Positions 11,231 through 23,300 are shown, counted from the first letter of the stretch. The stretch: DNA of 64,000 bases from Channallabes apus (GCA_030522415.1 CM060109.1:2999655-3063654), one strand, 5' to 3'. The notes: generated by a model from the sequence alone, not told the origin. A program made the numbers and translations.

Positions 11231-11923
11231 TGTAACGCTTGGATTTATAAAACCGCTTGGTTTCAAAAAAACGGATTCGGGAATCAAAACAGGGGCTTGA
11301 AAACAACACTTCCGGTATTGCGCAATCGCAGCTGGACAAAACACGACGTGACACAAAACAATTATAATAAATTAAACCAAGTGTATTAAACACGACAGAC
11401 AGATAAATAAACAAACACGGTGCACCACAAACCAATATATACAAAATATATACAAATAGAAATAGTGTGTGTGCGATGTATGCGGGTGTGTGTGTGTGTA
11501 TGATTGTCCAGTGTCTGATATATGGCAAAGGGTATGAATGGGTGGAGTTGGAGAGATGGTTCGATCTCACCAGATGAAGATGGTAGGTCTGGGAGATCGA
11601 GAAACGGAAGGAGCTGGGTACTGGATGAAATTAACAACGAGTAATCCACAAACAGTCTCTCTCAGTATGCAGCGCGCTGTCTTCATCTCTCCGTACCGGC
11701 TTCTATGCCGGTTCCGGCTTCATGCCAGATCATGTGACCCACGTCACTTCCGGGTTCCCTTGCGTTGCGATCGCGCATGCGCGGGAACTTGCCCGGTGAC
11801 CAAACCACTGTCAATGGGGAAAAAGAAACCGCTAGGGCACACCTTCGGCCACAGGTGAGCAGCATTAGCTCCAAGACCATTTTCCTGTTGTTGAAGGTGT
11901 CCCTGTTGTGTGGCAGTGCTACA
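11231..11923 (-). repeat. LTR of the non-autonomous Gypsy element (3' LTR)
   Basis: 693 bp, TGTAACG...GCTACA. This is the 3' LTR because the element reads on the minus strand. It is homologous across its length to 14012-14726. Confidence 0.92.
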
Positions 11924-11938
11924 TAGACCCCCCCCCCA
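11924..11938 (-). other. polypurine tract
   Basis: A run of ten C on the + strand (11928-11937) reads as a G-run on the element's sense strand, directly upstream of the 3' LTR. This is the position expected for the plus-strand primer. Confidence 0.7.
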
Positions 11939-11959
11939 AGCCTCCGGCGTCTGAGGAGA

Positions 11960-12837
11960 ACGTCCGCACAAGCACTTTAAATTCGCCACACCGTACAGAT
12001 CGGCTTTTTGTGAGTATCCCCAAGACCTTGTGTATTTTTTCGGTCCTCTTTGTATTTCTGCTGGACCCTCCCACTTGGGCACTCGCTTTGCAGAATATCT
12101 TTTTGTTGTGGAGGAGGGAGGTCGAGTTTGGATCCACACCAAGTCTCCCGGTTGAAAGTGCGCTGCTTCCCCCCGGGTATTGTGACATCTGGCTTGTCTG
12201 GATCTCGGGTGTTCTGCTCTTCGTTGGCCCTCCTCCATGATAGGTCTTTGTCGGGGTGATGATGATTGTCCTGCCTTGTGTCGGTGGCAAACGCTGCAAG
12301 ATTTTGTATAACGCCAGACGTCTTTCCGCACCGTCGGCCACCACGCCACCTCTAGTAACCTCAGCAGGGTTTTCAGTTGTCCCCAGTGTCCTCCCAGTGG
12401 ATTGTCATGGTAATACTGGAGAAAAAGTTTATTAGAGACTGGGGGACAACAAGCTGGATTTTCTCCCCGTGCCTTACTGGTACCCGGCGATACAGCATGC
12501 CCTGATGACATTCGAAGGTGACCCTCTGATCGTGTGTACCTCTTTGATGATCTTTGGAGAGCAGCTTCGTGATAGTTGGGTCGTTCTGTTGGGCTCTGAT
12601 GATCTCGCTCAGGTCGCTCGGAAAGTTGGAGGCCTCTTTAGTGGACGTGGTGGGTAGACCTGGGGTGTCAGCTCCTTTCAGCGGCGGGGGTGCTCGGGGT
12701 ATGGCATGTGGACCTGGAAAAGGGCGGTCCTCGCTATCGTTCTCTCCCCTATCACCTCTCTCCACCTGATGTTCCATGGTGCTCGCCGCTCCTCTTAACG
12801 CCCCTCTCGTATTGCTGTTCTCCCGGGCTCGCCCCAT
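11960..12837 (-). pseudogene. pol remnant: integrase zinc-binding and C-terminal pieces
   Basis: In shifting minus-strand frames the translation shows the region before integrase, then an H2C2 zinc-binding domain with [20 protein letters not shown] and CSVCHRHK. Almost immediately after comes an integrase C-terminal piece with [13 protein letters not shown] and PKWEGP. The D-D-E catalytic core that normally lies between is absent. At least one frameshift, near 12420, breaks the frame inside the zinc-binding region. No reverse transcriptase motif occurs anywhere in the element. Confidence 0.85.
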
Positions 12838-12839
12838 CT

Positions 12840-13941
12840 GTTCTTCCTCGGAGATATCAGGTTTCCCTATGAGACAGAGGGCGGGGTGTTCATCGGCGAA
12901 GTCTCCCAGGCGTCGCCCCGGCAGCTGTACCGGAGACCTCGGGTTGTCTTCCTCTTCGTCGAGGTCGTCATCCAGTATGAATGCTGCCGTGAACGCCTGT
13001 TTAAAAGATTGCCAGTCCTTTACCTTGCCTTTCTCCGTCTTCCACCAACTGAGAGCTGGCCCTCGGAGAACTGTGCCGAGGGTTCACAGCAGCTCTGGTC
13101 GGGTCAGGGGTCTGATCTCCATATACTTCTCCGCTTGTTCGATGAAGTTCCTCACCTCAGCTGTCTCTGACGCGTCGCAGAAGGCTGGGAACTCCACACC
13201 GATGGATGGATGAGCATGCAGAGAAGAAGAAGAAGAAAGTGGGGAGGAGAGCAGAGCCGAGGAGTGTGCTGGAACACCAGGAGGAACGTCGGCGATGGCA
13301 TGAGTGCTTGGTGGCTTTACCTTGGCCGTCGCTGTAGTGGTTGGAGTGCTGGGCAGATGTTGTGCAGGAGATGGAGGGGATGCAGGGGTGCAGGCCTGTA
13401 ACCTGTGCGTGGTGGGCGTACTAGTGAGACGCAGTCTCTTCATCCGGTTTTCCCAGATGACGTCCCGTCGCAGAAAACAGTCAACGATGGCTCTCTCCAT
13501 TTTTTCGAGAGCCTCCTGGCAGTAGCGCTGCAGCCCTTCCAGGCTCGAGTCCACTGCGTCACGCAGACTGATTTCTCGGTTGAGACTGCTGTCCATGGAT
13601 TGTCTATATTCCTGCTCCATGGAGCTCACTTTATCAGTAAGCGCCCCCAAGTCCCTCTTACATTGATTAAGTTCCGTATGTAATGTGTGCACTACCTCTA
13701 TATCAGTCCCATGAACAATAAAATCATTTTCATTATTGTCATTATCATGGCTATCTGATATATATAAAGAATTAATCAATGCAGATAATTCAGCTGTAGG
13801 GTTACGGCGCGTATTCAAAGCATTCTCTACATCTACCAGCATGTTATAATCTACTACACAGTCGGCCTTAGCAGCACTACCAGCATTAGCCTTAGCATTA
13901 CCTTTAGCACTAGCATTAGCGATGTTAGCATTAGCGTCCAT
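12840..13941 (-). pseudogene. Gypsy-type gag, frameshifted
   Basis: The first suitable start is the ATG read from 13941 on the minus strand, just inside the element. The open frame carries on to 13084. It begins with an Asn/Ala/Lys-rich low-complexity segment, then a Ser/Thr/Pro-rich linker. The retrotransposon gag domain follows, with IEQAEKYMEIRPLTRPELL. After a frameshift near 13085 the same domain continues with VLRGPALSWWKTEKGKVKDW. The homology is typical of Gypsy Gag capsid regions. The product is broken as it stands. A longer open frame reaching up to 14142 runs into the 5' LTR and is not needed. Confidence 0.8.
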
Positions 13942-13990
13942 TTTGTTCAGCCACATCACACAAAACCGGAAAATATCCCTAAATACAGAT

Positions 13991-14008
13991 TCCCCGTACG
14001 GGCCACCA
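13991..14008 (-). other. primer-binding site, tRNA-Ile(AAU)-like
   Basis: On the sense (minus) strand, three bases after the 5' LTR, comes TGGTGGCCCGTACGGGGA. It is complementary to a tRNA 3' end TCCCCGTACGGGCCACCA. From memory that is the vertebrate tRNA-Ile(AAU) T-stem and acceptor end including CCA, an 18 of 18 match. Confidence 0.75.
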
Positions 14009-14011
14009 CTA

Positions 14012-14726
14012 TGTAACGCTTGGATTTTATTAACCGCTTGGTCACAAAAGAACGGATTCGGGAATCTAAACAGGGGCTTGATAACACTACTTCCGGTATT
14101 GCGCAACCGCAGCTGGACAAAACACGACGCGACACAAAACAATTATAATAAATTAAACCAAGTGTATTATACAGACGGAATAAAGAAATAAACAAACACG
14201 GTGCACCACAAACCAATATATACAAATATAATACAAATATAATACAAATAGAAAAAAATGTGTGTGTGATGTATGCGGGTGAGTGAGTGTGTGTATGAAA
14301 GTCCAGTGTCTGAAAAACGGCAAAAGGTATGAATGGGTGGAGTTGGAGAGATGGCTCGATCTCACCAAATGACGATGGTAGGTCTGGGAGATCGAGAAAC
14401 GGAAGGAGCTGGGTACTGAATGAAATTAAACCAAAATAATCCACAATCAGTCTCTCAGTCTCTCTCAAAAAGCAGCGCGCTGTCATCATCTCTCCGTACC
14501 GGCCTCAATGCCGGTTCCGGCTTTATGCCGGATCATGTGACCCACGTCACTTCCGGGTTCCTTTGCGTCACGATCGCGCATGCGCGGGAACTTGCCCGGT
14601 GACCAAACCAATGTCAAGGGGGGAAAATAAACCGCTAGGGCACGCCTTCGGCCACAGGTGAGCAACATTAGCTCCACAACCAATTCCCTGCGTATGAAAA
14701 CGCCCCGTTTGTGTGGCTGTGCTACA
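14012..14726 (-). repeat. LTR of the non-autonomous Gypsy element (5' LTR)
   Basis: 715 bp, homologous to 11231-11923, with small indels such as extra AATATAATACAAAT-type units near 14225-14250. Confidence 0.92.
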
Positions 14727-17190
14727 AGCTGTGCAGATGTTTAGTTAGATGTGTTAGTGTTTAGCTATGCAGATGTTTAGTTAGGTGTGTTAGTGTTTAA
14801 CTGTGCAGGTGTTTAGTTAGATGTGTTAGTGTTTAGCTGTGCAGATGTTTATTTACATGTGTTAGTGTTTAACTGTGAGGATGGTTAGTTAGCTGTTTTA
14901 GTGTTTAACTGTACAGATGTTTAATTAGCTGTGTTAGTGTTTAACTGTGCAGATGGTTAGTTAGCTGTGTTAGTGTTGAACTGTACAGATGTTTAATTAG
15001 CTGTGTTAGTGTGTAACTGTGCAGATGGTTAGTTAGCTGTGTTAGTGTTTAGCTGTGCAGATGTTTAGTTAGCTGTGTTAGTGTTTCACTGTGCAGATGT
15101 TTAGTTAGGTGTGTTAGTGTTTAGCTGTGCAGATGTTTATTTACATGTGTTAGTGTTTAGCTGTGCAGATGTTTAGTTAGCTGTGTTAGTGTTTCACTGT
15201 GCAGATGTTTAGTTAGATGTGTTAGTGTTTAGCTATGCAGATGTTTAGTTAACTGTGTTAGTGTTTAGCTGTGCAGATGTTTAGTTAGATGTGTTAGTGT
15301 TTAGCTATGCAGATGTTTAGTTAGGTGTGTTAGTGTTTGTTAGATGTGTTAGTGTTTAGCTGTGCAGATGCTTATTTACATGTGTTAGTGTTTAACTGTG
15401 AGGATGGTTATTTAGCTGTTTTAGTGTTTAACTGTACAGATGGTTAATTAGCTGTATTAGTGTTTAACTGTGCAGATGTTTATTTACATGTGTTAGTGTT
15501 TAGCTGTGCAGATGTTTAGTTAGCTGTGTTAGTGTTTAACTGTACAGATGTTTAATTAGCTGTGTTAGTGTTTAGCTGTGCAGATGTTTAGTTAGCTGTG
15601 TTATTGTTTAACTGTACAGATGTTTAATTAGCTGTGTTAGTGTTTAACTGTGCAGATGTTTAGTTAGCTGTGTTAGTGTTTAACTGTGCAGATGGTTAGT
15701 TAGCTGTGTTAGTGTTTAGCTGTGCCGATGTTTAATTAGCTGTGTTAGTGTTTAGCTGTACAGATGTTTAGTTAGATTTGTTGTTGTTTAACTGTGCAGA
15801 TGTTTACTTAGCTGTGTTGGTGTTTGGCTATGTAGGTGTTTAGTTAGATGTCTTGGTGTTTAGCTGTGCAGGTGTTTATTTAGATGTTCGTGTTTACCTG
15901 TGCAGGTGTTTATTTAGATGTGTTAGTGTGTAACTGTGCAGATGTTTAGTTAGATGTGTTAGTGTTTAGCTGTGCACATGTTTAGTTAGCTGTGTTAGTG
16001 TTTAACTGTACAGATGTTTAATTAGCTGTGTTAGTGTTTAACTGTGCAGATGGTTAGTTAGCTGTGTTTGTGTTTAGCTGCGCAGATGTTTAGTTAGATG
16101 TGTTAGTGTTTAACTGTGCAGATGGTTAGTTAGATGTATTACTGTTTAACTGTGCAGGTGTTTAGTTAGATGTCTTAGTGCTTAACTGTGCAGATGTTTA
16201 GTTAGATGTGTTAGTGTTTAGCTGTGCAGATGTTTATTTAGATGTGTTAGTGTTTAACTGTACAGGTGTGTGTTTAGCTGTGTTAGTATTCACATGTGAT
16301 GGTTAGTTTGCTGTGTTAGTGTTTACCTGTGAAGATGTTTAATTAGCTGTGTTACTGTTTAGCTGTGCAGATGTTTAGTTAGCTGTGTTAGTGTTTAGCT
16401 GTGCAGATGTTTAGTTAGATGTGTTAGTGTTTAGCTATGCAGATGTTTAGTTAGGTGTGTTAGTGTTTAACTGTGCAGGTGTTTAGTTAGATGTCTTAGT
16501 GTTTAACTGTGCAGATATTTAGTTAGATGTGTTAGTGTTTAGCTGTGCAGATGTTTATTTACATGTGTTAGTGTTTAACTGTACAGATGTTTAATTAGCT
16601 GTGTTAGTGTTTAACTGTGCAGATGGTTAGTTAGCTGTGTTAGTGTTTAACTGTACAGATGTTTAATTAGCTGTGTTAGTGTGTAACTGTGCAGATGGTT
16701 AGTTAGCTGTTTTAGTGTTTAACTGTACAGATGTTTAATTAGCTGTGTTAGTGTTTAACTGTGCAGATGTTTAATTAGCTGTGTTAGTGTTTAACTGTAC
16801 AGATGTTTAATTAGCTGTGTTAGTGTTTAACTGTACAGATGTTTAATTAGCTGTGTTAGTGTTTAACTGTGCCGATGTTTAATTAGCTGTGTTAGTGTTT
16901 AGCTGTGCAGATGTTTATTTACATGAGTTAGTGTTTAGCTGTGCAGATGTTTAGTTAGCTGTTTTAGTGTTTAACTTTACAGATGTTTAGTTAGCTGTGT
17001 TATTGTTTAACTGTACAGATGTTTAATTAGCTGTGTTAGTGTTTAACTGTGCAGATGGTTAATTAGCTGTGTTAGTGTTTAACTGTGCAGATGGTTAATT
17101 AGCTGTGTTAGTGTTTAGCTGTGCAGATGTTTAATTAGATTTGTTGTTGTTTAACTGTGCAGATGTTTACTTAGCTGTGTTGGTGTTTAC
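14727..17190. repeat. 36-bp minisatellite, right half
   Basis: Continuation of the array at 8700-11230, about 68 units. A block at about 15345-16450 repeats, with deletions, the block at about 9781-11230. Shared rare variants are CAGATGCTTATTTACATG, TGTGAGGATGG and TATTCACATGTGATGG. The array fades out at TTGGTGTTTACTGAACC. Confidence 0.95.
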
Positions 17191-20078
17191 TGAACCTTTG
17201 CATGTATTTCTGTGATAGTACTGACCTGTCAAGGCAATTAGCTAGCTAGTGTGTGTGTAATTTATGAGCTTTTCCTTAATGAATAAACTGCATGCGACAG
17301 TGGTGAGGAATGTCGACGAGCAAATATTGAGAGAATCCCGACTTTAAAAGGAAAACCCGTCCTCTTCTGGGTGAAAGTGTGACTATAAATAAATCCCTTT
17401 TATATCCTGGAGCTGTGGAGTCACAGAGCGCAGATACATGAGCAGGAAGTTCATCCCAGTTTCAACATGAAGTCTAGTTTGTTGAAGTTATGAACTGTTC
17501 GCTGGTGGCGGCTTAGGAACATCTGTTCGTATCGATCACAGCACAAAGGCACTGCTATGGATTGTAAGTGTACTTTTGTGATCTTCATGAGACCACCATT
17601 ATCAAACACCAACTGATAATGAGAACTACGGCATGAGGATGAATCAGGCGTTGATTAATCTGGTACTCGTGCCAATCCCTTACTCCTTCTCTTTCTTCCC
17701 TTCATCCTCCTCTTCACACTTTTACTCAAATATTCTTGACTAACACTGGCTTGAGGTGCCGGTGTGAATCTTCTCCTTTTATTTTTTTCCCGCTGGACCT
17801 TCGTGATGTCGTTCCGATCCTCACAGAGATGTGAAAACCCGGCAGGTGTGCTGCATCTGACCGAGTGCTATCACACACTCGACATGTCAAGCAGATCAAA
17901 CCCTCATATCTGTGAGAAATCTTTTTTTTCTATTTTTGGCCTCCTCTGCAGCTCAACACAACATTAAATAGTATTTTATTTGGCTTGGCCCTGGGAGAAA
18001 CGCATGGAGGATGAGCTCACAGCTACACACCCTGTTTAAAACGCTAACGGTAATGTAAGAGACAGGGAGGGGACAAACCAGAGAGAACCCAGGCGATCAG
18101 GTAAAATAATTTGGAGTCATTGCACTCGAGGGAGATGCTGGAAATCTGTAATGTGATCTCACGGTGTGTGTTTGAGGAGAGAATGATAAAATGCTGCTAA
18201 ACATTCAGCGTGCTGCGTCCGAATCAGCTGCGTCGCCTCTTTGTGCCGTTGGAGGTCTAACCCTCCCGCAGGAGCAGAAGGACCTTCAGGCTCGGCTTTG
18301 TCCGAATACAAATACGCACTTCTGTCTGAAGTGAGCACCAGATACCCACAAGCCCCCGGGTGAGAGAGTGAGCAACACTGTAACATCAGCATTAATTAGG
18401 TTTGAGGCTGGGAAGCTCCGTCTACACACACACACACACAGACTGATCACGGGGAAGCTCTCAGGTTTCACTGGGTCCTCTAGAATATTTAGTCTCATGG
18501 AAAAAAATATAGGAAATCTAATAAACAAGACTGAGAATTAGCCCCACCCACCTGTCACCCTGCTCTTAACCACATGCAGCATACTGAGATGATTAATGAT
18601 TTAATATATTAAGATGCAGCAAGAAGAATCTGGTTTCAATGTCATGTAAATACTGACACATAACCTGTGCTAGAGTTAACCTGCACGATTGTTATTTTAT
18701 TACCTAATTAACCACGCTACTGTCACCTGTGCAGCTATTTCATTGTTCTGGTGTTTGAACATGCTGGTGGTAACTGGTTTAATATTACCTGGTCAGTGGT
18801 TTGGTGTTGGTGGTGTTAACTGTACTGTTACCTGTGCAGCTGCTCAGTGAGACGAAGATGAGGTGATGATAAGCGCTGATGTTTTCTCACACTTACAGCG
18901 CTCATATTATTCCTCCAGACATGTGTGAGAGCTTTTTCTCCTGAGATTAAGATACTCATCTGTGAAGATGCATCTCCGAGTTCAGTCTGCTGCTTTTGTC
19001 TCTAAGTAAAGCGGAGAGCATAGGTTTCTTTTAATCGTCCTCATGACCTGAACATAGCTTCATAATTGGTTCCATTAGCGTGCGCTGAGCACCAAAGAGC
19101 CCGTCAGTCTTCTGCTTGTTAAAGATCAGCAGTGATCTCACACTTTCCATTTCAAAGCTGTCTCTGACCAGCGCTTTCAGCAGCTCCTGCTAATTACCAT
19201 GCAGACGTTCTGAAAGAGACGGAGATCAAGCCGGCTCCTTTAAATTGTATTTCTGGAGCCGTGTGGAGAGCAAATGCCTTTTTAAAGACAAGCGTCTGTC
19301 TTTCATCTGGCTTTCATATAATTGCGAAACCGGTCAGGACGAGCTCGTCTGAATTAGCCCACGCTGAATCAAATGCTTCTTTGGTGATCTGAAGCAAATT
19401 ACGGTAAAAGTGAACAAATAAAAGAATGTGTTGTAAGGTGTCAAAATCAATACCTGCGATGGGAGACTGTGCTGCTCAGAAGGAGAAAAAGGAATGCAAG
19501 CACCATGGGTTTGTAATCTATTCAGGAGTGATGAGCTGTTAGCTAATGCATTAATTACTGCTTAGTGAGGTCACACGGAGGCTTAACACGTCCAACTCCT
19601 AAAAAAAAGTCAGCTAGTCTTTGTGGGTCTGAGGTCGCTAGGTTTGGATTAGACCAAAGCACTTGATCTTAGCAAATGAACAAACAAAAAATCAAGACAG
19701 AGAAAAGGATTAGAAACGAGGAGTAAAGCATGCAGTAGTGTTTTGTTCGGTTGGTTTTGCCTCCCTCGGCTTTGTGTCCCACGGCCGCTTCTCATTCTCG
19801 GTTATTCATGTCGCTCCTTTCATAACAGACCACTCGTCATGTGCACTAATCTACATTGACCTTCATTATTTCAGTCTTGTACCACTCACTTTTTACACTA
19901 CTGTCACTGTTAATTGCCGTATCTCAGTTTTTATCTCATACTGTATTATGCAGTGGTTATAGAAAAGAATCACCCTCTTTAAAATAATCACATTATCTTG
20001 CTTTGCAGCTTGAAATGAAGACAGACAGAGTTTTCATTTTATCCAGTTGTATTTACTCAGTGCGACTTTTGCATTTGC
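17191..20078. other. noncoding, no gene seen
   Basis: Unique-looking sequence. 18601-18845 holds scattered ACCTGTGCAG(C/A)T words that may be diverged relics of the neighbouring minisatellite. 19000-19400 is moderately GC-rich and free of repeats and could contain conserved noncoding DNA; I cannot test this. Confidence 0.5.
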
Positions 20079-20130
20079 ATTTACACATTTGGCAGACGCT
20101 CTTATCATGAGCGAGTTACAAAACTAAAAG
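20079..20130 (-). repeat. SINE family B tail fragment
   Basis: CATTTGGCAGACGCTCTTAT is the reverse complement of the family B tail signature, preceded by CATTTACA. Confidence 0.7.
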
Positions 20131-20179
20131 AAAAAGATATAATACCAACATGACATAAAAAAAAGATTTCATTCTTTTC

Positions 20180-20321
20180 TGTAATTTTCATGGATTGGCA
20201 CCCTGTCCAGGGTGTACCCCGCCTAGTGCCCGAAGTCTCCTGGGATAGGCTCCAGGTCCCCCGCGACCCTGAACACAGGATTAAGCGGTATAGAAGATGA
20301 ATGAATGAATGTAATTTTCAT
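20180..20321 (+). repeat. SINE family A, 5'-truncated copy with target duplication
   Basis: The body is 20192-20309 and contains only the 3' part of family A (GGATTGGCACCCTGTCC to the GAATGAATGAAT tail). It is flanked by 12-bp direct repeats TGTAATTTTCAT at 20180-20191 and 20310-20321. This fits target-primed reverse transcription with early termination. Confidence 0.85.
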
Positions 20322-22100
20322 TCAGAATGGAATCCATTCCATCAATAAATCATCTATCTACTGTATCTATCTAATGTTAAACAACATCAAAGTAAAAAAT
20401 GAAAAGGTTAATATGATAGTCCTGTATATGGAGCACAGAAATTTAAATAAATCTAATAAGGCTGGTCTGTTATAATGAGAATACGGTGCACACCGACCGA
20501 TCAGCCATAAGTTTACAATGCAAAACAGTAAGCACTAGTAAGTGTTGTGTAGGTTGCCCTTGTTGTCCACTGGGATGTCTCTGGCCCTTTGGAGTGTGAC
20601 GCTTGGAGTGATTGGAGTGATGTTGGCAGCGGGTCATTTGGGTGCTGTGAGTTGCAGGGTGGGGTCTCTGTGGGTGAGACTTGTTTGTCTGGTGGGTTCC
20701 ATGGGGTTTGATCGAATTGGGATCTGGGAAGTTTGGAGACTTAGGTTAGGTGGGGGACTTGGGCTCTTTGCCTGCTGATGCTGGTACATTGGTGTCCTGG
20801 TGCCTTTCTGTCATCACCAAAATTGACTTTTTTTCAGTGATTTTTATCTGAATTGTCTTTTCTTTTCTGTGAGATCGGACCAGACGGGCTGGACTTTGGT
20901 CTCCATGGCCATGAGTGAGTCTTGGGTTCCCGTGATCTTGTCACACAACACACACAACACAATTAAAACTGTTAAAACAAGCTCGGTAGGTACAAACTGA
21001 CAAACTCATGACGACTAACAAGAAGAAGCTACAGAAGCTTGATGTCAAAAATGTATTATGTGAAGATCAGAGTGGTTTAAACCGTGACATCCGAGGGCTC
21101 GGGGCAGAAAGGGGCAGGAGCAGCGCTACAGCATAAGCGAGGGCTTTTACAGGGTCGTGACCACAGAGTCGAGGAACCTGTCCTAAATTACACCACCTTG
21201 TGCTGCTTCATTCTCCTCACAATAACGCAGTTAACCTCCTCATTACACTCCATTCTCTCGCTCGCGGGTTCTTTACACACACCATGCACAAAACATAACG
21301 ATGAGGCAGGCTTTCCAGAGAGAAACAATCAATGCACAATTAAAATAAAGAGAAATTCTGACATTTTAGAAACTGTATTTGATTAACTGTAGTGTTTCTG
21401 CAGGTTTGGGTTTTACATAAAGAAAGAAAAAAAAGTAAGAAAACTTGTTGATTTAACACAGATCTTATCAGGTACGTGTACTCCAGTGACCGTCTCTAAA
21501 TTAATATAATTAATTAATTAATTAATAGTTTAGTATGTATGTTAATTAGATATGCCTATTTATTTATTTGTTTGTTTTAATCTTATTTGTTTTTGTTCCA
21601 ATCTGTTTTATGTTTTCCCTGTTTCTGTAAAAATAAATAAATAAACAAAGAAATACCTACACTAGATTTAATTAATTTACTTTATATATAGTAATATATA
21701 ATTATTATTTATTAATACATTTGTTAATTAACATGTTTCTATTAGGAACATTAAGTAGAAATGACCATTTGCTTGTGAATTTAAATTTTTTTTAAATTTA
21801 ATTTAATTTGTTGTGTTCCTGTATTTTTCTGGCCAAACTGCATCTGTAAACATAAGCAAATAAACAAATATACAAGATTTATTCATTTAACATGAACATG
21901 TATAATCTTATCCTGCACACCGCCGCTATTTATTTATTTATTTATTTATTCATTATTGAGTTTTTTTGTTTATCTATTTAAATAGTGAGCTGTTTTTACC
22001 ATTTTAACAGCTTTTACTTTTACAGGAGAAATAAAATAAAATCACGCCCCGAGTGTGGAGCATCACGTTACAGATTTGAGTGTGGGGTGTCAGTAAATAA
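20322..22100. other. noncoding, AT-rich
   Basis: TG-rich stretch at 20540-20780, then AT-rich DNA with (TTAA/TTAT)-like runs at 21500-22000. The short open frames show no protein similarity. Confidence 0.5.
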
Positions 22101-22129
22101 GTGTGTGTGTGTGTGTGTGTGTGTGTGTT
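22101..22129. repeat. (GT)n microsatellite
   Basis: About 14 GT units. Confidence 0.95.
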
Positions 22130-22296
22130 GATCCTTTAGCTGAGGTGTTCGGTCATGTTGTTCAGGATGCTGGAGTGGCGGATCCTCTCAGAGACGCAGA
22201 AGCTCCATCTGTCGTAAATTACAGAGCGAGAGTTTTCTCTCCACGCGCCGTTTCTTCTGCTGTCATGCATCACTTCATGCCTGAGTAAAGACTAAA

Positions 22297-22321
22297 TCTC
22301 TCTCTCTCTCTCTCTCTCTCT
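22297..22321. repeat. (TC)n microsatellite
   Basis: About 12 TC units close to the 5' side of the Tx1-like LINE. Confidence 0.9.
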
Positions 22322-22522
22322 GAGTGCATTAGAACGTGAGTGCGCACGTGGTTCAGCGTTCTATCTCAAACGTTTCTTTATTTAAATTTTCTTTTCTTAC
22401 CTTTTCTAAAAATGGAAGAGAACTTTTTCTTATGAATTTAACATGGTGCGGGGAGCTCACCAGACTCTGTGAGTCAGAGGTTTCGGCGCGGAGCGTCAGC
22501 TTCAGCGTGTTTGCTGGAGAGC

Positions 22523-23300
22523 ATGGCGTCCACAAGCTCCAAAACTTTTGACACCATAACCCACCACCATGGGATTAGAATCGTCAGTGGCGCGAGTGTG
22601 GAGGACTGCAGTCTGGCCGCGGGAGAATGAGCATGTCCTAGCCGCGTCCAGGATGAACAGCACGGTGGTGATCTTCCTAAGCACCGTGGGAAAGGTGACA
22701 GACCTGGTGATCAGTGTACTTCTCCTGTCAACACCATCTAAAAAGGTGACCCTGTCTAATGTCCCCCCCTTCATCAAAGATGAAATCCTGGCGGGAGACC
22801 TCTCACCATGGAGGTGTCCCCAATCAAAAAAATCTCAATCGGCAGCAAATTGACCTGTTAAAACATGTGATGTCATTTAGAAGGTTCACCTACATGATCC
22901 TGCGTAATAACACTACGGAACTCCAGCGCACCTTAACTTTCAAAATCGACGGTTTTGATTATGTCATCTATGTTTCCACTGAATCACTTAAATGTTTCGG
23001 TTGTGGAAAGACGGGCTACATGGTACGTGCTTGTCCGTGTGAATCGGCGAGGGACAACGGGGAAGGCGGTGGATCAAAACAAAAAAAAAAAAAACACCTC
23101 AACAACCCGACCAACACAGCATAAGCATAGAGACTGAGGTCACCGACGTGGTGTCCAACACGCAGGAAAGTGCATTGAGTGACACAGACTCACTGCTGGA
23201 AGATGATAATGAGGTAATGGAACATGAACAAGCTTTGTTTAAAAGATCAGCAAAAAGGCAAAGAAACAATCAAAAAAGGCAGAAAAATCTGAAAGTTAAC
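22523..23300 (+). pseudogene. Tx1-like LINE ORF1 remnant
   Basis: A likely start is the ATG at 22523 (MASTSSKTFDTI). An in-frame TGA about 36 codons later and a frame change break it. Downstream pieces include KKVTLSNVPPFIKDEILAG, then MSFRRFTYMILRN and LTFKIDGFDYVIYVSTESL. A zinc knuckle CFGCGKTGYMVRACP follows, in which the expected His is Tyr. These are hallmarks of Tx1-type L1 ORF1 nucleic-acid-binding proteins, as I know the family. The reading continues after the chromovirus: the insertion sits in GTTAAC and the frame resumes with TTGAAATTG from 28897. Confidence 0.78.

Larger units (their letters stand above)
11231..14726 (-). mobile_element. internally deleted Gypsy-type LTR retrotransposon
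   Basis: Two LTRs (11231-11923 and 14012-14726), each beginning TGTAACGCTTGGATTT and ending CTACA, flank a 2.1 kb interior. Target duplication is AGCT (11227-11230 and 14727-14730). Coding runs on the minus strand: gag, then a short pol remnant with the integrase zinc-binding part. Protease, reverse transcriptase, RNase H and the integrase catalytic core are missing, so the copy is non-autonomous. The LTRs differ by many substitutions and small indels, so it is older than the chromovirus at 23301. It splits the 36-bp minisatellite. Confidence 0.92.

Noticed and set aside
11538..13683. + strand open frames inside the non-autonomous Gypsy element
   Set aside because: The protein similarities (gag, integrase zinc-binding) are all on the minus strand, matching the PBS and PPT positions.
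8700..17190. CRISPR array
   Set aside because: Contiguous 36-bp tandem units with no spacers, in vertebrate DNA; it is a minisatellite.
18601..18845. Extension of the 36-bp minisatellite
   Set aside because: A few ACCTGTGCAG words recur but I could not recover a 36-bp period; kept only as a remark.
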